From Tsuneonella troitsensis (GTDB taxonomy: Bacteria > Pseudomonadota > Alphaproteobacteria > Sphingomonadales > Sphingomonadaceae), in NCBI RefSeq assembly GCF_001441535.1, contig NZ_LMAU01000002.1, positions 496,001 to 560,000 on the forward strand: a stretch of DNA of 64,000 bases, read 5' to 3'. How positions within the stretch are numbered: position 1 is the first letter of the stretch; each line of letters starts with the position of its first letter. Below the pieces are notes generated by a model. The model was given only the letters and a program-made list of their open reading frames with translations, made no database searches and was not told the origin of the DNA. This document shows, in pieces, positions 49,635-58,771 of this stretch. A program made the translations under genes and the position numbers.

Positions 49635-50711
49635 ATGGATTTCGCGCACCTCCCCCATCCCGCGCCCGTGCCCGGTGAAACCCGCACGCAGGCGATCGCC
49701 GATCCGGGTTTCGGCAACGTGTTCACCGATCACATGGTGACGGTCGATTTTCATGCCGATCGGGGCTGGCACGACGCCCGCATCGGTCCGCGCGAACCGC
49801 TGCTGCTCGATCCCGCCTGTGCGGTGCTGCACTATGCGCAGGAGATATTCGAAGGCCTCAAGGCCTATCGCCATCCCGACGGCAGCTTCGCCCTGTTCCG
49901 CCCCCATGCGAACGCCGCGCGAATGAACTCCTCGGCGGACCGGCTGGCGATGCCGCACATTCCCGAAGAGCTGTTCGTAGAGGCATGCCGCCAGATCGTG
50001 CTTAAGGATCGCGACTGGTTTCCCACGGTCGAAGGCGGATCGCTCTACCTGCGGCCCTTCATGTTCGCGTCGGAGGCTTTCCTCGGCGTGCGGCCGGCAC
50101 GCGAGTACAAGTTTTTAGTGATCGCATCGCCGGTGGGCAACTATTTCAAGTCGGGCGTTCCCGCGGTCAGCATCTGGGTCAGCCGCGACTTCGTGCGCGC
50201 GGCACCGGGCGGCACCGGCGCGGCCAAGACCGGCGGCAACTATGCCGCAAGCCTCGTCCCGCAGGCCGAAGCGATCGCCAAGGGCCACGACCAGGTGGTG
50301 TTCCTAGACGCGGTCGAACGCAAGTGGATCGAAGAGCTGGGCGGCATGAACCTGTTCTTCGTTTTCGCGGACGGCACCGTGATCACTCCGCCGCTCACCG
50401 GTACGATCCTGCCCGGCGTGACCCGCAACAGCCTGATCCAGCTTTTGCGCGACGAAGGCCTGACGATTCGCGAAGAACGCTACTCGATCGACCAGTGGCG
50501 CCGCGATGCGGAAAGCGGCCATCTTCTCGAGACGATGGCCTGCGGCACTGCGGCGGTCGTCACGCCGGTCGGCAAGGTCGAGGGTCCCGAGGGCGCCTTC
50601 ACGATCGGATCGGGCGGCCCCGGCCAGTTGACGGGCAAGTTGCGCGAAAAGCTGGTGTCGATCCAGCGCGGCCATGCACCCGACACGCATGGCTGGGTGA
50701 TGAAACTCTAG
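49635..50711 (+). CDS. ilvE: Branched-chain amino acid aminotransferase
   Basis: 358 residues, the longer class of BCAT. Pyridoxal-phosphate lysine region GGNYAASLVPQAEA, with CxxC-free but family-like QVVFLDAVERKWIEELGGMN, and TGTILPGVTRNSLIQLLRDE. N-terminal YAQEIFEGLKAYRH is diagnostic. Transfers amino groups to the keto acids of Leu, Ile and Val. The 454-base region upstream contains two hairpins and a possible leader reading frame. Confidence 0.95.
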   Translation: MDFAHLPHPAPVPGETRTQAIADPGFGNVFTDHMVTVDFHADRGWHDARIGPREPLLLDPACAVLHYAQEIFEGLKAYRHPDGSFALFRPHANAARMNSSADRLAMPHIPEELFVEACRQIVLKDRDWFPTVEGGSLYLRPFMFASEAFLGVRPAREYKFLVIASPVGNYFKSGVPAVSIWVSRDFVRAAPGGTGAAKTGGNYAASLVPQAEAIAKGHDQVVFLDAVERKWIEELGGMNLFFVFADGTVITPPLTGTILPGVTRNSLIQLLRDEGLTIREERYSIDQWRRDAESGHLLETMACGTAAVVTPVGKVEGPEGAFTIGSGGPGQLTGKLREKLVSIQRGHAPDTHGWVMKL

Positions 50712-50720
50712 CGATCGGCC

Positions 50721-51788
50721 CTAGATTCGCGTCAGTCCCATCGCCGTCCTGGCGAGGGCCGGCAGCGCCCTGGCCACTCCGGTCAGAATCCGTGCGCCCG
50801 CCCCCGTTTCGGCAACCTGCCAGATCAGCTTCGCGGTGCGAATAGGCCGCGCCGCGCGCCGCGCAAAGCTCCGCTGGAAGGTGGCAGCATCGGTGCCCGC
50901 CAGGAACGCGTGCGCTGCCGCGACGCCGCTTTCCATCGCTATGGCCATGCCCTCGCCCGCCAGCGAGGGAATCACGGCGGCCTGGTCGCCCAGTCGCCAA
51001 AGTCCCCGCTGCGTGTCGCGGGCGATCCAGCCATACGGAACCGAACCCACGGTATCGATCGCTGTATCGTCCGGCGCGAACGCCATCCGCTCACCGAAGC
51101 GCGGATGCATGTCCGCCAGCCGGTCGAGCAGCGCCGTCGGCTGTCCGCCGACATCTGCCAGTGCCGATTTGCGCAGGGCCAGGCAGATGTTTGCCGAACC
51201 GTCCTCCTGCAGGACGATTCCCGCGTAACCGCAGCGAAAGAGGTGCAGCTCGATCCGGCCTCGCAGCATCGCCCGCAGCGCGTCATGAGCGGGGATACGG
51301 ATGCGAATGCCGAGTGCCGGGTCGTCATCCTCGCGCGGCCGCGGGGCTCCGCGCACATCGTGCTTGCCGCTCGCGAGGAAGATCGCCTCGGCCGGATGAT
51401 CGGCTTCCTCTCCCTCGACCATCCCGGAACGTACGGTGCGTGCGCGGTCGATGACCAGACGCGCGCCCTCGGTGACTGCACGCCGACGCAGCGCGGTGTC
51501 GAGCGCCCGTCGCGAGAGGCCGAAGCCGGGCGACGGCAGGGCGGCGATCGCCTCGGATTTGCCCGCAACCAGCGCGAGCGTCTCGACAGGATGCGCGCCA
51601 AGCTGGATCGGTCCGATCCCCACCGCACGCAACCGTTCAGCCGTCCGCCATGACAGGAAACCTCCGCACAGGGCATCGCCCACGGTCGCGTCGCGATCCA
51701 GCAAGGTTGGCCGCACCCCGCCGCTCGCGAGGGCGATCGCCGCCATGCATCCGGCCGGCCCCGCGCCAAGGATTAGCGGCTCGCTCAA
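50721..51788 (-). CDS. FAD-dependent oxidoreductase (geranylgeranyl-reductase/monooxygenase-like)
   Basis: 355 residues starting at TTG 51788, overlapping the methyltransferase stop as TTGA. The N-terminal FAD motif LILGAGPAGCMAAIALASGG and the second flavin motif LWRLGDQAAVIPSLAGEGMA are clear. With the type III PKS and methyltransferase it probably oxidises an alkylresorcinol- or pyrone-type product, as in known lipid-quinone operons. The product here is inference. Confidence 0.85.
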   Translation of the reverse strand: MSEPLILGAGPAGCMAAIALASGGVRPTLLDRDATVGDALCGGFLSWRTAERLRAVGIGPIQLGAHPVETLALVAGKSEAIAALPSPGFGLSRRALDTALRRRAVTEGARLVIDRARTVRSGMVEGEEADHPAEAIFLASGKHDVRGAPRPREDDDPALGIRIRIPAHDALRAMLRGRIELHLFRCGYAGIVLQEDGSANICLALRKSALADVGGQPTALLDRLADMHPRFGERMAFAPDDTAIDTVGSVPYGWIARDTQRGLWRLGDQAAVIPSLAGEGMAIAMESGVAAAHAFLAGTDAATFQRSFARRAARPIRTAKLIWQVAETGAGARILTGVARALPALARTAMGLTRI

Positions 51789-52471
51789 CGCAATCGCTCG
51801 ACACACAGGCGAAAGGGGAATTGGCGGACGACCCGTGCACCGGAAATGCCTGCCTCGGCGAGCAACGGCGACCACTCGTCAGGGCGATAGGAGCGCGCAA
51901 TCGAAAGGTGCCCGTCATGGCGCACGATCGGATGCCAGCGCATGACCTTCGCAAGGACGGGCCAGCCGGTGTAGGCGAAACCATGCCGGTGCAGGTCGTT
52001 GACGAACCAGCCGGCTGCGGACTCCCGCTCCATGAAGCGCAGGAACGCGACGAGCTGAGCAGGGGTCATGTGGTGCGCCACCAAGCTCGAGACGACGCAA
52101 TCCCAGCCCTCACTCGCCAGATCTTCATAATCGCCGGCACGGTAGTCGATCTTCAGGTCCGATGGCGTCGCTTTTCTCGCCGCAGCGATGCTGCGCGGAT
52201 TGAGGTCGACGCCTACAAGGTCCGCCTCGATACCCCGTCGCCGAGCCCAACGGGCAATGGCGCGCAACATGTCTCCATCGCCGAAGCCGACGTCGAGGAG
52301 TCTGAACTTCGCCCTCTGACCCACTGAACGCGCGAGGAAATCGAGCGTCGGGCGCCGCGCCAGCGTGACCGTGTTGACCTGCGCGAGGTCGTGGAGGACT
52401 TGCGTGTAGGTTCCCGCATCGAGCGCGGGATCGTCCATCAGTTCCTCGCTAAGGGCGCGCTCAACCAGCAT
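51785..52471 (-). CDS. SAM-dependent methyltransferase in type III PKS operon
   Basis: 228 residues. Class I SAM-binding motif LLDVGFGDGDMLRAIARWA, acidic end of strand 2 in GVDLNPRSI, and the motif IV region GWDCVVSSLVAHHMTP. It likely O- or C-methylates the polyketide product. The start ATG 52471 overlaps the PKS stop by 11 bases. No rRNA or protein methyltransferase signature is seen. Confidence 0.85.
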   Translation of the reverse strand: MLVERALSEELMDDPALDAGTYTQVLHDLAQVNTVTLARRPTLDFLARSVGQRAKFRLLDVGFGDGDMLRAIARWARRRGIEADLVGVDLNPRSIAAARKATPSDLKIDYRAGDYEDLASEGWDCVVSSLVAHHMTPAQLVAFLRFMERESAAGWFVNDLHRHGFAYTGWPVLAKVMRWHPIVRHDGHLSIARSYRPDEWSPLLAEAGISGARVVRQFPFRLCVERLR

Positions 52472-53510
52472 CCGCCCAGCCGAACCGAAACCCCTCCATC
52501 GCCAGGCCCGGACCGAACGCCAACGCGACGCCGCTCTCCGGACGGTCGCGCATGATCCGCTTCAGCGCGAACATCAGCGTGGACGAACTCATGTTCCCGC
52601 ACAACCGCAGGACCTCGCGCGATGCGTCGAGCGCATCCGGCGCGAGGTGCAGACCCTTTTCAGCCGCGTCGAGGATCGACCGTCCCCCGGCATGGACGGC
52701 CCATGCGGCGATCTCTCCGGGATCGCGACCGCCGGTTACTCGCTGTTGCACGACCGGATCGGCGAGCGCGGTCGCGATCCGGCCGGGCACCTCGCCCGAC
52801 AAACGCATGTGGAAGCCAGTGTCCCCGATCCGCCAGGTGATAAGCTCGTCGCTTTCCTCGAGCGCGGCCGAGATGCCCTCGCCCAGCTCGAGCCCGGCCT
52901 CCTGCGCGGTAACGATCGCCGCGGCAGCGCCGTCGCCGAACTGCGCACCCATCAAGAGGGGCTCGAGGTCCATTTCCTCCTGGTGGTGGAGGCTCGACAG
53001 CTCGACCGTCACCACGAGAACCCGCGCGAGCGGCTCAGACCGGACGATATGCCGTGCAGTGCGCAGCGCCGTGACGGCGGCATAGCAGCCCATGAAACCG
53101 ACCAGCACGCGCTCCACGTCTGCTCCCAGCCCCAGGCGGCGCGCGACGATCTGGTCGATACCCGGGGCTACGAACCCTGTGCAACTGGCGACGACAAGGT
53201 GAGTAACCCTGCCCAACTCCGGCAATCCGGCGATCGCTTTCAGCGCGAGTTCGGGCGCTTCCTTCGCATAGATCGCCATTCGAGCCGAGGTACTCGGCGG
53301 CTCTCCGCCATAGAAGCCGACGCCTTCGTCCAACCGCGCGTCGGCTTCGTCGAGGACGGACCAGCGATGCTCTATGCCCGAGCGGTTGGCCATTCGCTCG
53401 TACAGCTTCCCCTCGCGCCCCTCGCCCAGTCGCGAGAGCGCCCAGCGCCGATAATCAGGCTCGAAATCGAGGTCCGGGACCGCGGTGGCGATCGCAGAAA
53501 TGCGGGGCAT
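52461..53510 (-). CDS. Type III polyketide synthase (chalcone/stilbene synthase family)
   Basis: 349 residues. The catalytic triad is Cys110 (VASCTGF), His273 (AVHAGGRSIL) and Asn306 (LCGNMSSSTL), and the C-terminal GPGLAMEGF loop is present. It extends an acyl-CoA starter with malonyl-CoA units. Position next to a methyltransferase and flavoprotein resembles alkylresorcinol or alkylpyrone operons (ArsB/SrsA type). The starter is probably a long acyl chain, as common in bacteria. This is inference. Confidence 0.92.
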   Translation of the reverse strand: MPRISAIATAVPDLDFEPDYRRWALSRLGEGREGKLYERMANRSGIEHRWSVLDEADARLDEGVGFYGGEPPSTSARMAIYAKEAPELALKAIAGLPELGRVTHLVVASCTGFVAPGIDQIVARRLGLGADVERVLVGFMGCYAAVTALRTARHIVRSEPLARVLVVTVELSSLHHQEEMDLEPLLMGAQFGDGAAAAIVTAQEAGLELGEGISAALEESDELITWRIGDTGFHMRLSGEVPGRIATALADPVVQQRVTGGRDPGEIAAWAVHAGGRSILDAAEKGLHLAPDALDASREVLRLCGNMSSSTLMFALKRIMRDRPESGVALAFGPGLAMEGFRFGWADAG

Positions 53511-53576
53511 GGGCGGATCGGTCCGTATGATGGTTTCGCGTTGAAACGGATCATGCGGCGGAACGGTCCCGGCTGT

Positions 53577-55640
53577 CTAGCTTTCGGGAACCTTGGCGCG
53601 CAGTTCGGCCAGCCAGACGTCGGCAACCGCGTCCGACGGCGCCCGCCAGTCGCCTCGCGGCGACAGGGCTCCGCCCGCGCTGACCTTCGGCCCATTGGGC
53701 AATGCGCTGCGCTTGAACTGGCTGAAACCGAAGAACCGCTGGAGGAAATTCTCCAGCCACCGGCGGATCGTGGCGAGATCGTATTCGTGCTTCGCGTGAC
53801 CTGGAAATGCCAGCGGCCAGCGACCGCGGCTCGCGTCGCGCCATGCGTGATAGGCGAGGAACGCGACCTTCGACGGCTTCTGCCCCCAGCGAATGGTGTG
53901 GTGCAGGAAGAAGTCGTTGAGCTCGTACGGCCCGATGATGCTCTCTGTGCTCTGAATCGCGCCGTCGGCACCGGGGGGGACGAGTTCAGGGCTGATCTCG
54001 GTCCCGACGATATCCTCCAGCACCGCGTCGGTCTCGGCATCGAACTGATTGGTCCGCGTCGCCCACCGGATGAGATACTGGATCAGCGTCTTGGGCACGC
54101 CGGAGTTGACCCCGTAATGGCTCATCTGGTCTCCCACACCATACGTGCACCAGCCCAAAGCCAGTTCGCTGAGGTCGCCGGTGCCGATCACGAACCCGCG
54201 ATGCTGGCCGGCAAGGCGGAACAGGTAATCGGTGCGCAGCCCGGCCTGCACGTTCTCGAACACGGTGTCGTGGACGGGCTCACCCTTAGCGAAGGCATGG
54301 CCGATGTCGTGCAGCATCCGGGTGGCGGCGGGCTTGATGTCGATTTCCTCCGCGGTGATGCCGAGCGCCTTCATGAGGCGCCAGGCATTCGACTTCGTTC
54401 CCTCGGAGGTGGCAAAACCGGGCATCGTGTAGCCGCGGATCGTGGTGCGTGGCAGGCCGAGCCGGTCGCAGACCTTGGCGGCGACGATGAGCGCGTGGGT
54501 CGAATCGAGACCGCCAGACACGCCGATCACCATCGATTCGCCGCGGGTGGACTTGAACCGGCGCATCAGGCCGTCGACCTGGATGTTGAACGCCTCGTAA
54601 CAGTCCTCGTCGAGCTTGTCCGCCCGATTGGGCACGAACGGAAAGCGGCGAACCGGGCGAACGAGGCCCACGTCGGCGAAATCGGGTTCGTGCGCGAAGC
54701 CGACCACGCGGAATGCATCCTCGGGTCGCCCCGCTTCCTCGACGGCGTCGTTGAACGTCTGCATCCGCATCCGTTCGGACAGGATGCGATCGCAATCGAC
54801 GTCGGCGATGCACAGCTCCGGTTCCAGGGCGAAGCGTTCGCTTTCACAGAGCAGGTCGCCCAGCTCGTAGATCATGCCCTGCCCGTCCCATGCGAGATCG
54901 GTCGTGCTCTCGCCGTGACCGGAGGCCGAATAGACGTAGGCAGCGACCGCGCGGTTCGAGTGCGAGCGGCACAGCAAGTGGCGTTCGTCGGACTTGCCGA
55001 TGACGATGTTGGACGCCGACAGGTTGGCCAGGATCGTGGCCCCGGCCAGCGCGGCATAGGTAGATGGTGGGATCGGCGCCCAGAAATCCTCGCAGATTTC
55101 CACCCCGACGCGGAAACCGGGCAGTTCGTCCGCCGCAAAGATCAGGTCGGTACCGAACGGGACGACCTCTCCACCGACTGCGATTTCCATGCCCTGTATT
55201 TGACGGCCGTTCGCGAACCAGCGCTTCTCGTAATATTCGCGGTAGTTGGGCAGGTAGCTCTTGGGCACGACCCCGAGCAGGCGCCCGCGATGGATCGCGA
55301 GCGCGCAATTGTAGATGCGGCCGTTGTGCCGCAGAGGCGCGCCGATGAGCAGTAGCGGCCTGAGGGACGCGCTCGCCGTGATCACTTCGCCGACCGCTGA
55401 CTCTATCGCTTCCAGCATGGCGAGTTGCAGGTGCAGGTCGTCTATCGCGTAGGACGACAAACAAAGCTCGGGATAGACCACCAGGTCGATATGGGCCTCG
55501 TGCGCGCGCCGGGCTTCCATCACGATGGCATCGCGATTGAACGCGACGTCGGCCGTGCGGACGTGGGGCGTGCTCGCGGCAACACGGACCAGCCCGTGCG
55601 TGTGGAGCGAATAGAACGTGTGGCTTTCGGTTTTGCTCAT
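53577..55640 (-). CDS. nadE: Glutamine-dependent NAD+ synthetase
   Basis: 687 residues. The N-terminal nitrilase-like glutaminase has the triad Glu58 (VYPEL), Lys127 (VPKSYLP) and Cys183 (EICEDFW). The C-terminal ATP-pyrophosphatase has SGGLDS at 375-380. It amidates nicotinate adenine dinucleotide to NAD using glutamine. ATG 55640 overlaps the stop of pncC (ATGA), linking two enzymes of pyridine-nucleotide metabolism. Confidence 0.96.
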   Translation of the reverse strand: MSKTESHTFYSLHTHGLVRVAASTPHVRTADVAFNRDAIVMEARRAHEAHIDLVVYPELCLSSYAIDDLHLQLAMLEAIESAVGEVITASASLRPLLLIGAPLRHNGRIYNCALAIHRGRLLGVVPKSYLPNYREYYEKRWFANGRQIQGMEIAVGGEVVPFGTDLIFAADELPGFRVGVEICEDFWAPIPPSTYAALAGATILANLSASNIVIGKSDERHLLCRSHSNRAVAAYVYSASGHGESTTDLAWDGQGMIYELGDLLCESERFALEPELCIADVDCDRILSERMRMQTFNDAVEEAGRPEDAFRVVGFAHEPDFADVGLVRPVRRFPFVPNRADKLDEDCYEAFNIQVDGLMRRFKSTRGESMVIGVSGGLDSTHALIVAAKVCDRLGLPRTTIRGYTMPGFATSEGTKSNAWRLMKALGITAEEIDIKPAATRMLHDIGHAFAKGEPVHDTVFENVQAGLRTDYLFRLAGQHRGFVIGTGDLSELALGWCTYGVGDQMSHYGVNSGVPKTLIQYLIRWATRTNQFDAETDAVLEDIVGTEISPELVPPGADGAIQSTESIIGPYELNDFFLHHTIRWGQKPSKVAFLAYHAWRDASRGRWPLAFPGHAKHEYDLATIRRWLENFLQRFFGFSQFKRSALPNGPKVSAGGALSPRGDWRAPSDAVADVWLAELRAKVPES

Positions 55641-56158
55641 GCGTGGAGCGCGTTGTCCATCATCGCGAGCGCGACTTCAAGCGCGGCGATCCGGACACCT
55701 GCGCGACCGATAGCTCCAAAGTGTTCCTTGCGGTGGTCGCATGGACCGTCTCGCGTCGCACACGCGAAGTGAACGAGCCCCTCTTCGTCATCGTCATCGC
55801 CCGGACCTGCGAAACCGGTGATCGAAACTGCGAGGTCCGCCTTCGATCGCGCGAGAGCGCCCGCCACCATCGCGCGGGCGACCGGTTCGCTGACCGCGCC
55901 GCACCCTTTAACTAGACTTCGGTCGATCCCGAGGAGGTCGCATTTCGCCGCATCGGAATAGGTCACGAAGCCCCGATCGAAAACGTGACCCAGTCCGCGT
56001 ACGTCGGTCAGCAGTGCCGCGAGAAGACCGCCCGTGCAGCTTTCCGCTGTCGCGATCGTGAATTTGCGGTCGTGCGCTGCCTGCAATACCGCGCAGGCCG
56101 TTGCTTCGAGCCGGTCCGGAACCGCGGAATGGAGCGTCTCGGCAGTGCGCTTTGCCAT
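55637..56158 (-). CDS. pncC: CinA C-terminal family: nicotinamide-nucleotide amidase
   Basis: 173 residues, only the CinA C-terminal domain. TIATAESCTGGLLAALLTDV, FVTYSDAAKCDLLGI, and ITGFAGPG (with the catalytic Ser and Lys-type residues of the family). PncC deamidates NMN to nicotinate mononucleotide. It directly precedes nadE with a four-base overlap, so the pair would recycle NMN to NAD by way of the deamido route. Confidence 0.9.
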   Translation of the reverse strand: MAKRTAETLHSAVPDRLEATACAVLQAAHDRKFTIATAESCTGGLLAALLTDVRGLGHVFDRGFVTYSDAAKCDLLGIDRSLVKGCGAVSEPVARAMVAGALARSKADLAVSITGFAGPGDDDDEEGLVHFACATRDGPCDHRKEHFGAIGRAGVRIAALEVALAMMDNALHA

Positions 56159-56189
56159 GTGTTCAAATCATCATGGGCGCGGCGCTCGA

Positions 56190-57200
56190 TTACGCCGCCA
56201 ACAGTTTCGCCGCGCCAGGTGCTTCTTCCAGCAGGTCGATGAGTGTTCTCTCCTCCCGCGAAAGCCACCGCGTTGCGCGCGGCATCTTCAGTGCATCGCG
56301 CCATTTCTGCTGCCGGTCGACCAAGGCGATCACGGCGGGATGGACGTAACTCCGGCGGGTCACGGCGGGCGTGTTGCCGAGATGGTCGGCCACTTCCTGC
56401 AGCAGCGACTTCAAATTCATCTGGCCATGGCTGTCGGCGAGCACCTTTAAGGCCAGAACGCTGGCGTGCCACGTGCGAAAGCTCTTGGCCGTGAAATGCT
56501 CGCCCATCGTCTCGCACAAGTACTGGTTCACATCGGCCGAGCCGACCGAGCGCTGCTCGCCAGCCTCGTCGATATACTGGAACAGTCGCTGGCCCGGCAG
56601 GTCCTGCATCGCGCGTACGACCCGGCTGAGGCTGCGGTCGGACAGGACGACCTCGCGCTCGATGCCGTGCTTGCCTTTGAACTTGAGCCGCAACGTCTGG
56701 CCCTTCACCTGGGCATGGCGCTGACGCAGGGTGGTCGCCCCGAAGCTCTTGTTCGCTTTCGCGTAGGCGTCGTTCCCCACCCGGATCGCGCCCAGATCGA
56801 GCAGTCGGACGACGCTCGCGATCGCCCGTTCGCGCGTGAGGGAGCGAGCCTTGAGGTCCTCTTCCACACGCTTGCGCACCAGCGGGAGCAGGCGACCGAA
56901 CGTCGTGCACCCGTCGAACTTCTCGCTTTCCCGGGCGGTGCGGAAATCGGGATGATAGCGGTATTGCTTGCGCCCCTTGGCATCGATCCCGGTCGCCAGG
57001 ATGTGCCCGTTCGGAGCGGGACAGAACCAGGCATCGACATAGGCCGGCGGCAAGGCCACGCGGTTCAACCGGTCGCGTTCGTCGGGATCGGTGATCCGCT
57101 CGCCCTTCGGCCCATAATACGCCCATCCCTTGCCGCTGCGCTTGCGGGTGATGCCGGGCATGTCGTCGTCGACATAGATGAGCTTGAGTTGAGCGACCAT
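56190..57200 (-). CDS. DNA topoisomerase IB
   Basis: 336 residues. Poxvirus-like type IB enzyme: N-terminal GKGWAYYGPKGERITDPDER, GHILATGIDAKGRKQYRYHP, RVGNDAYAKANKSFGATTLR, KGKHGIEREV and the catalytic-tyrosine region TPAVTRRSYVHPAVI. It nicks one strand through a 3'-phosphotyrosine and relaxes supercoils without ATP. ATG 57200 is the natural N-terminus. Confidence 0.9.
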   Translation of the reverse strand: MVAQLKLIYVDDDMPGITRKRSGKGWAYYGPKGERITDPDERDRLNRVALPPAYVDAWFCPAPNGHILATGIDAKGRKQYRYHPDFRTARESEKFDGCTTFGRLLPLVRKRVEEDLKARSLTRERAIASVVRLLDLGAIRVGNDAYAKANKSFGATTLRQRHAQVKGQTLRLKFKGKHGIEREVVLSDRSLSRVVRAMQDLPGQRLFQYIDEAGEQRSVGSADVNQYLCETMGEHFTAKSFRTWHASVLALKVLADSHGQMNLKSLLQEVADHLGNTPAVTRRSYVHPAVIALVDRQQKWRDALKMPRATRWLSREERTLIDLLEEAPGAAKLLAA

Positions 57201-57286
57201 GTTCGCGCAACGGCGTGCCGCGGCTTGTGGTTCCACCAGGCGGTGCCCATTTGCCTGGCAGCGCAATTTTCCGGAGACACGCCGCG

Positions 57287-58159
57287 ATGCCCGATACCTA
57301 CACCCCGCCGAAGGTCTGGACCAACGATACGGAAAACGGTGGGCAATTCGCCAACATCAACCGGCCGACCGCCGGCGCGCGTCACGACAGGGACCTGCCG
57401 GTCGGCGATCACCCCTTCCAGCTCTATTCGCTCGGCACGCCGAACGGCCAGAAAGTCACCGTGATGTTCGAGGAGCTGCTCGCAGCGGCTCATGCGGCCG
57501 AATACGACGCCTGGATGATCAACATCCGCGACGGCGACCAATTCGGCAGCGGGTTCACCGCGCTCAATCCCAACGGCAAAATCCCGGCGCTCGAGGACCG
57601 GAGCGGCGCAGCACCGTTTCGCGTCTTCGAAAGCGGGGCGATCCTGATCCATCTGGCCGAGAAGTTCGATTTTCTCCTGCCGAAAGATGCTCCGGCCCGC
57701 GCCGAAACCCTGAGCTGGCTGAACTGGCAGATGGGCACGGCACCCTTTCTGGGCGGCGGCTTCGGGCACTTTTACGCCTACGCGCCCGAAAAGTTCGAAT
57801 ACCCCATCAACCGCTATGCGATGGAAACGAAACGCATCCTGTCGGTGGCGGACCTGCGCCTGGGCGAGACGGAGTTCCTCGCCGGTGACGACTACTCGAT
57901 CGCCGATATCGCGGCCTATACATGGCTCGGGATGTTCATGCGCGGCGCCATCTACGGCGACGCGGCAAGGTTCCTGTCGGTCCACGAGTACGGCAACCTT
58001 GCCCGCTGGACCCGCTCCATCGGCGAACGGCCGGCAGTGCGCCGCGGCCTGATCGTCAACACCGCAGCCCTGCGCGAGCGGCACTCGGCGAGCGACTTCG
58101 ACGGTCTGGATGAGGCCATGTCGGCCAGCGTGGAATGGAAAGGTCCGCCGACCGACTGA
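57287..58159 (+). CDS. yghU: YghU-like glutathione S-transferase / disulfide-bond reductase
   Basis: 290 residues. N-terminal TYTPPKVWTNDTENGGQFANINRPTAG and DLPVGDHPFQLYSLGTPNGQKV are signatures of the YghU subgroup, followed by LNPNGKIPALED and FESGAILIHLAEKF. E. coli YghU reduces disulfides with glutathione. It stands alone between topoisomerase IB and the convergent cytochrome gene. Confidence 0.9.
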   Translation: MPDTYTPPKVWTNDTENGGQFANINRPTAGARHDRDLPVGDHPFQLYSLGTPNGQKVTVMFEELLAAAHAAEYDAWMINIRDGDQFGSGFTALNPNGKIPALEDRSGAAPFRVFESGAILIHLAEKFDFLLPKDAPARAETLSWLNWQMGTAPFLGGGFGHFYAYAPEKFEYPINRYAMETKRILSVADLRLGETEFLAGDDYSIADIAAYTWLGMFMRGAIYGDAARFLSVHEYGNLARWTRSIGERPAVRRGLIVNTAALRERHSASDFDGLDEAMSASVEWKGPPTD

Positions 58160-58168
58160 CCTTGACTA

Positions 58169-58555
58169 TCAGGGTTTGGGATCGGCCTCGGGTCGCCGCA
58201 GGGTGATCATGTAAGCCGCGAGGTCGGCGATGTGTTCAGCGGGAATCTCGAAGTACATTTCCTCGGGATAGTTGCGGTGATCCTCCAGCCATCCGGCAAG
58301 GATGGGCGCGGTAAGCCCGCGCGAATTGGCTATGGCGGCGAAGCTCGGCGCATCGGGGACGGGCGAGCTTTCGCCGTAATCGACCGAATGACAATCGGCA
58401 CACCGATTGCGCGCCAGTTTCAGACCCCGACCCTCTGGCGACTTCGGATCGAAAGTCGCCATCGCCGACGAACCGCGCGGCTCGGGCTGAGGCGCGACCA
58501 CCTGGCAGCCACCCAGCAAGGCGGCGAATGCGACGATCGGGAGGAAAGGGTTCAT
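58169..58555 (-). CDS. Lipoprotein c-type cytochrome
   Basis: 128 residues. A lipobox is at LLGGCQ near residue 17, so it is membrane-anchored in the periplasm. The single haem site is CADCH, and the probable axial methionine is in PEEMYFEIPAEHIADLAAYM. It looks like a mono-haem electron carrier. No partner oxidase is encoded nearby. It is the last clearly core gene before the integrated element. Confidence 0.84.
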   Translation of the reverse strand: MNPFLPIVAFAALLGGCQVVAPQPEPRGSSAMATFDPKSPEGRGLKLARNRCADCHSVDYGESSPVPDAPSFAAIANSRGLTAPILAGWLEDHRNYPEEMYFEIPAEHIADLAAYMITLRRPEADPKP

Positions 58556-58615
58556 GCCGGCAGGCTACGACCGCGATCCGCGAACCGCAATGCTGCCGTA
58601 CATGTCATGAGAGAC

Positions 58616-58632
58616 TGGCTGGGGCGGCAGGA
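58616..58632 (-). other. Attachment-site remnant: tRNA-Gln-like 3' end
   Basis: TGGCTGGGGCGGCAGGA reads on the minus strand as TCCTGCCGCCCCAGCCA, the 3' end (T-stem, acceptor strand and CCA) expected for an alphaproteobacterial tRNA-Gln. The tRNA body does not continue to the right. This is the usual picture of one att site of an element integrated in a tRNA 3' end. The intact tRNA should be at the other, unseen end. Confidence 0.6.
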
Positions 58633-58640
58633 GACTCTGA

Positions 58641-58661
58641 CAAGGGGTATCTAACCCCTTG
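58641..58661. repeat. Perfect 8-bp inverted repeat near att site
   Basis: CAAGGGGT and ACCCCTTG flank the loop ATCTA, in the gap between the tRNA-like remnant and the integrase. It could be an integrase or excisionase site or a weak terminator. Confidence 0.5.
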
Positions 58662-58771
58662 GTTTCTCTGAAAAGGTAGCATTTCCAAGGGTTACGGCAC
58701 CACAAACGGACCCCACAAATGGACCCCACAGGGGCTTGCCAAGGGACTCCGGGGTTGCCATTGGGCGGCGC

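Noticed and set aside
49475-49678. 67-codon plus-strand frame before ilvE
   Set aside because: It starts inside the terminator-like hairpin and overlaps the ilvE start in another frame; no ribosome site.
52647-55355. Very long open frame (902 codons) on the plus strand
   Set aside because: It lies antisense to the type III PKS and nadE genes, whose motifs are intact; long antisense frames are common in G+C-rich DNA.
58600-58680. Complete tRNA gene beside the integrase
   Set aside because: Only the 3' 17 bases match a tRNA; no anticodon arm or 5' acceptor strand is present.
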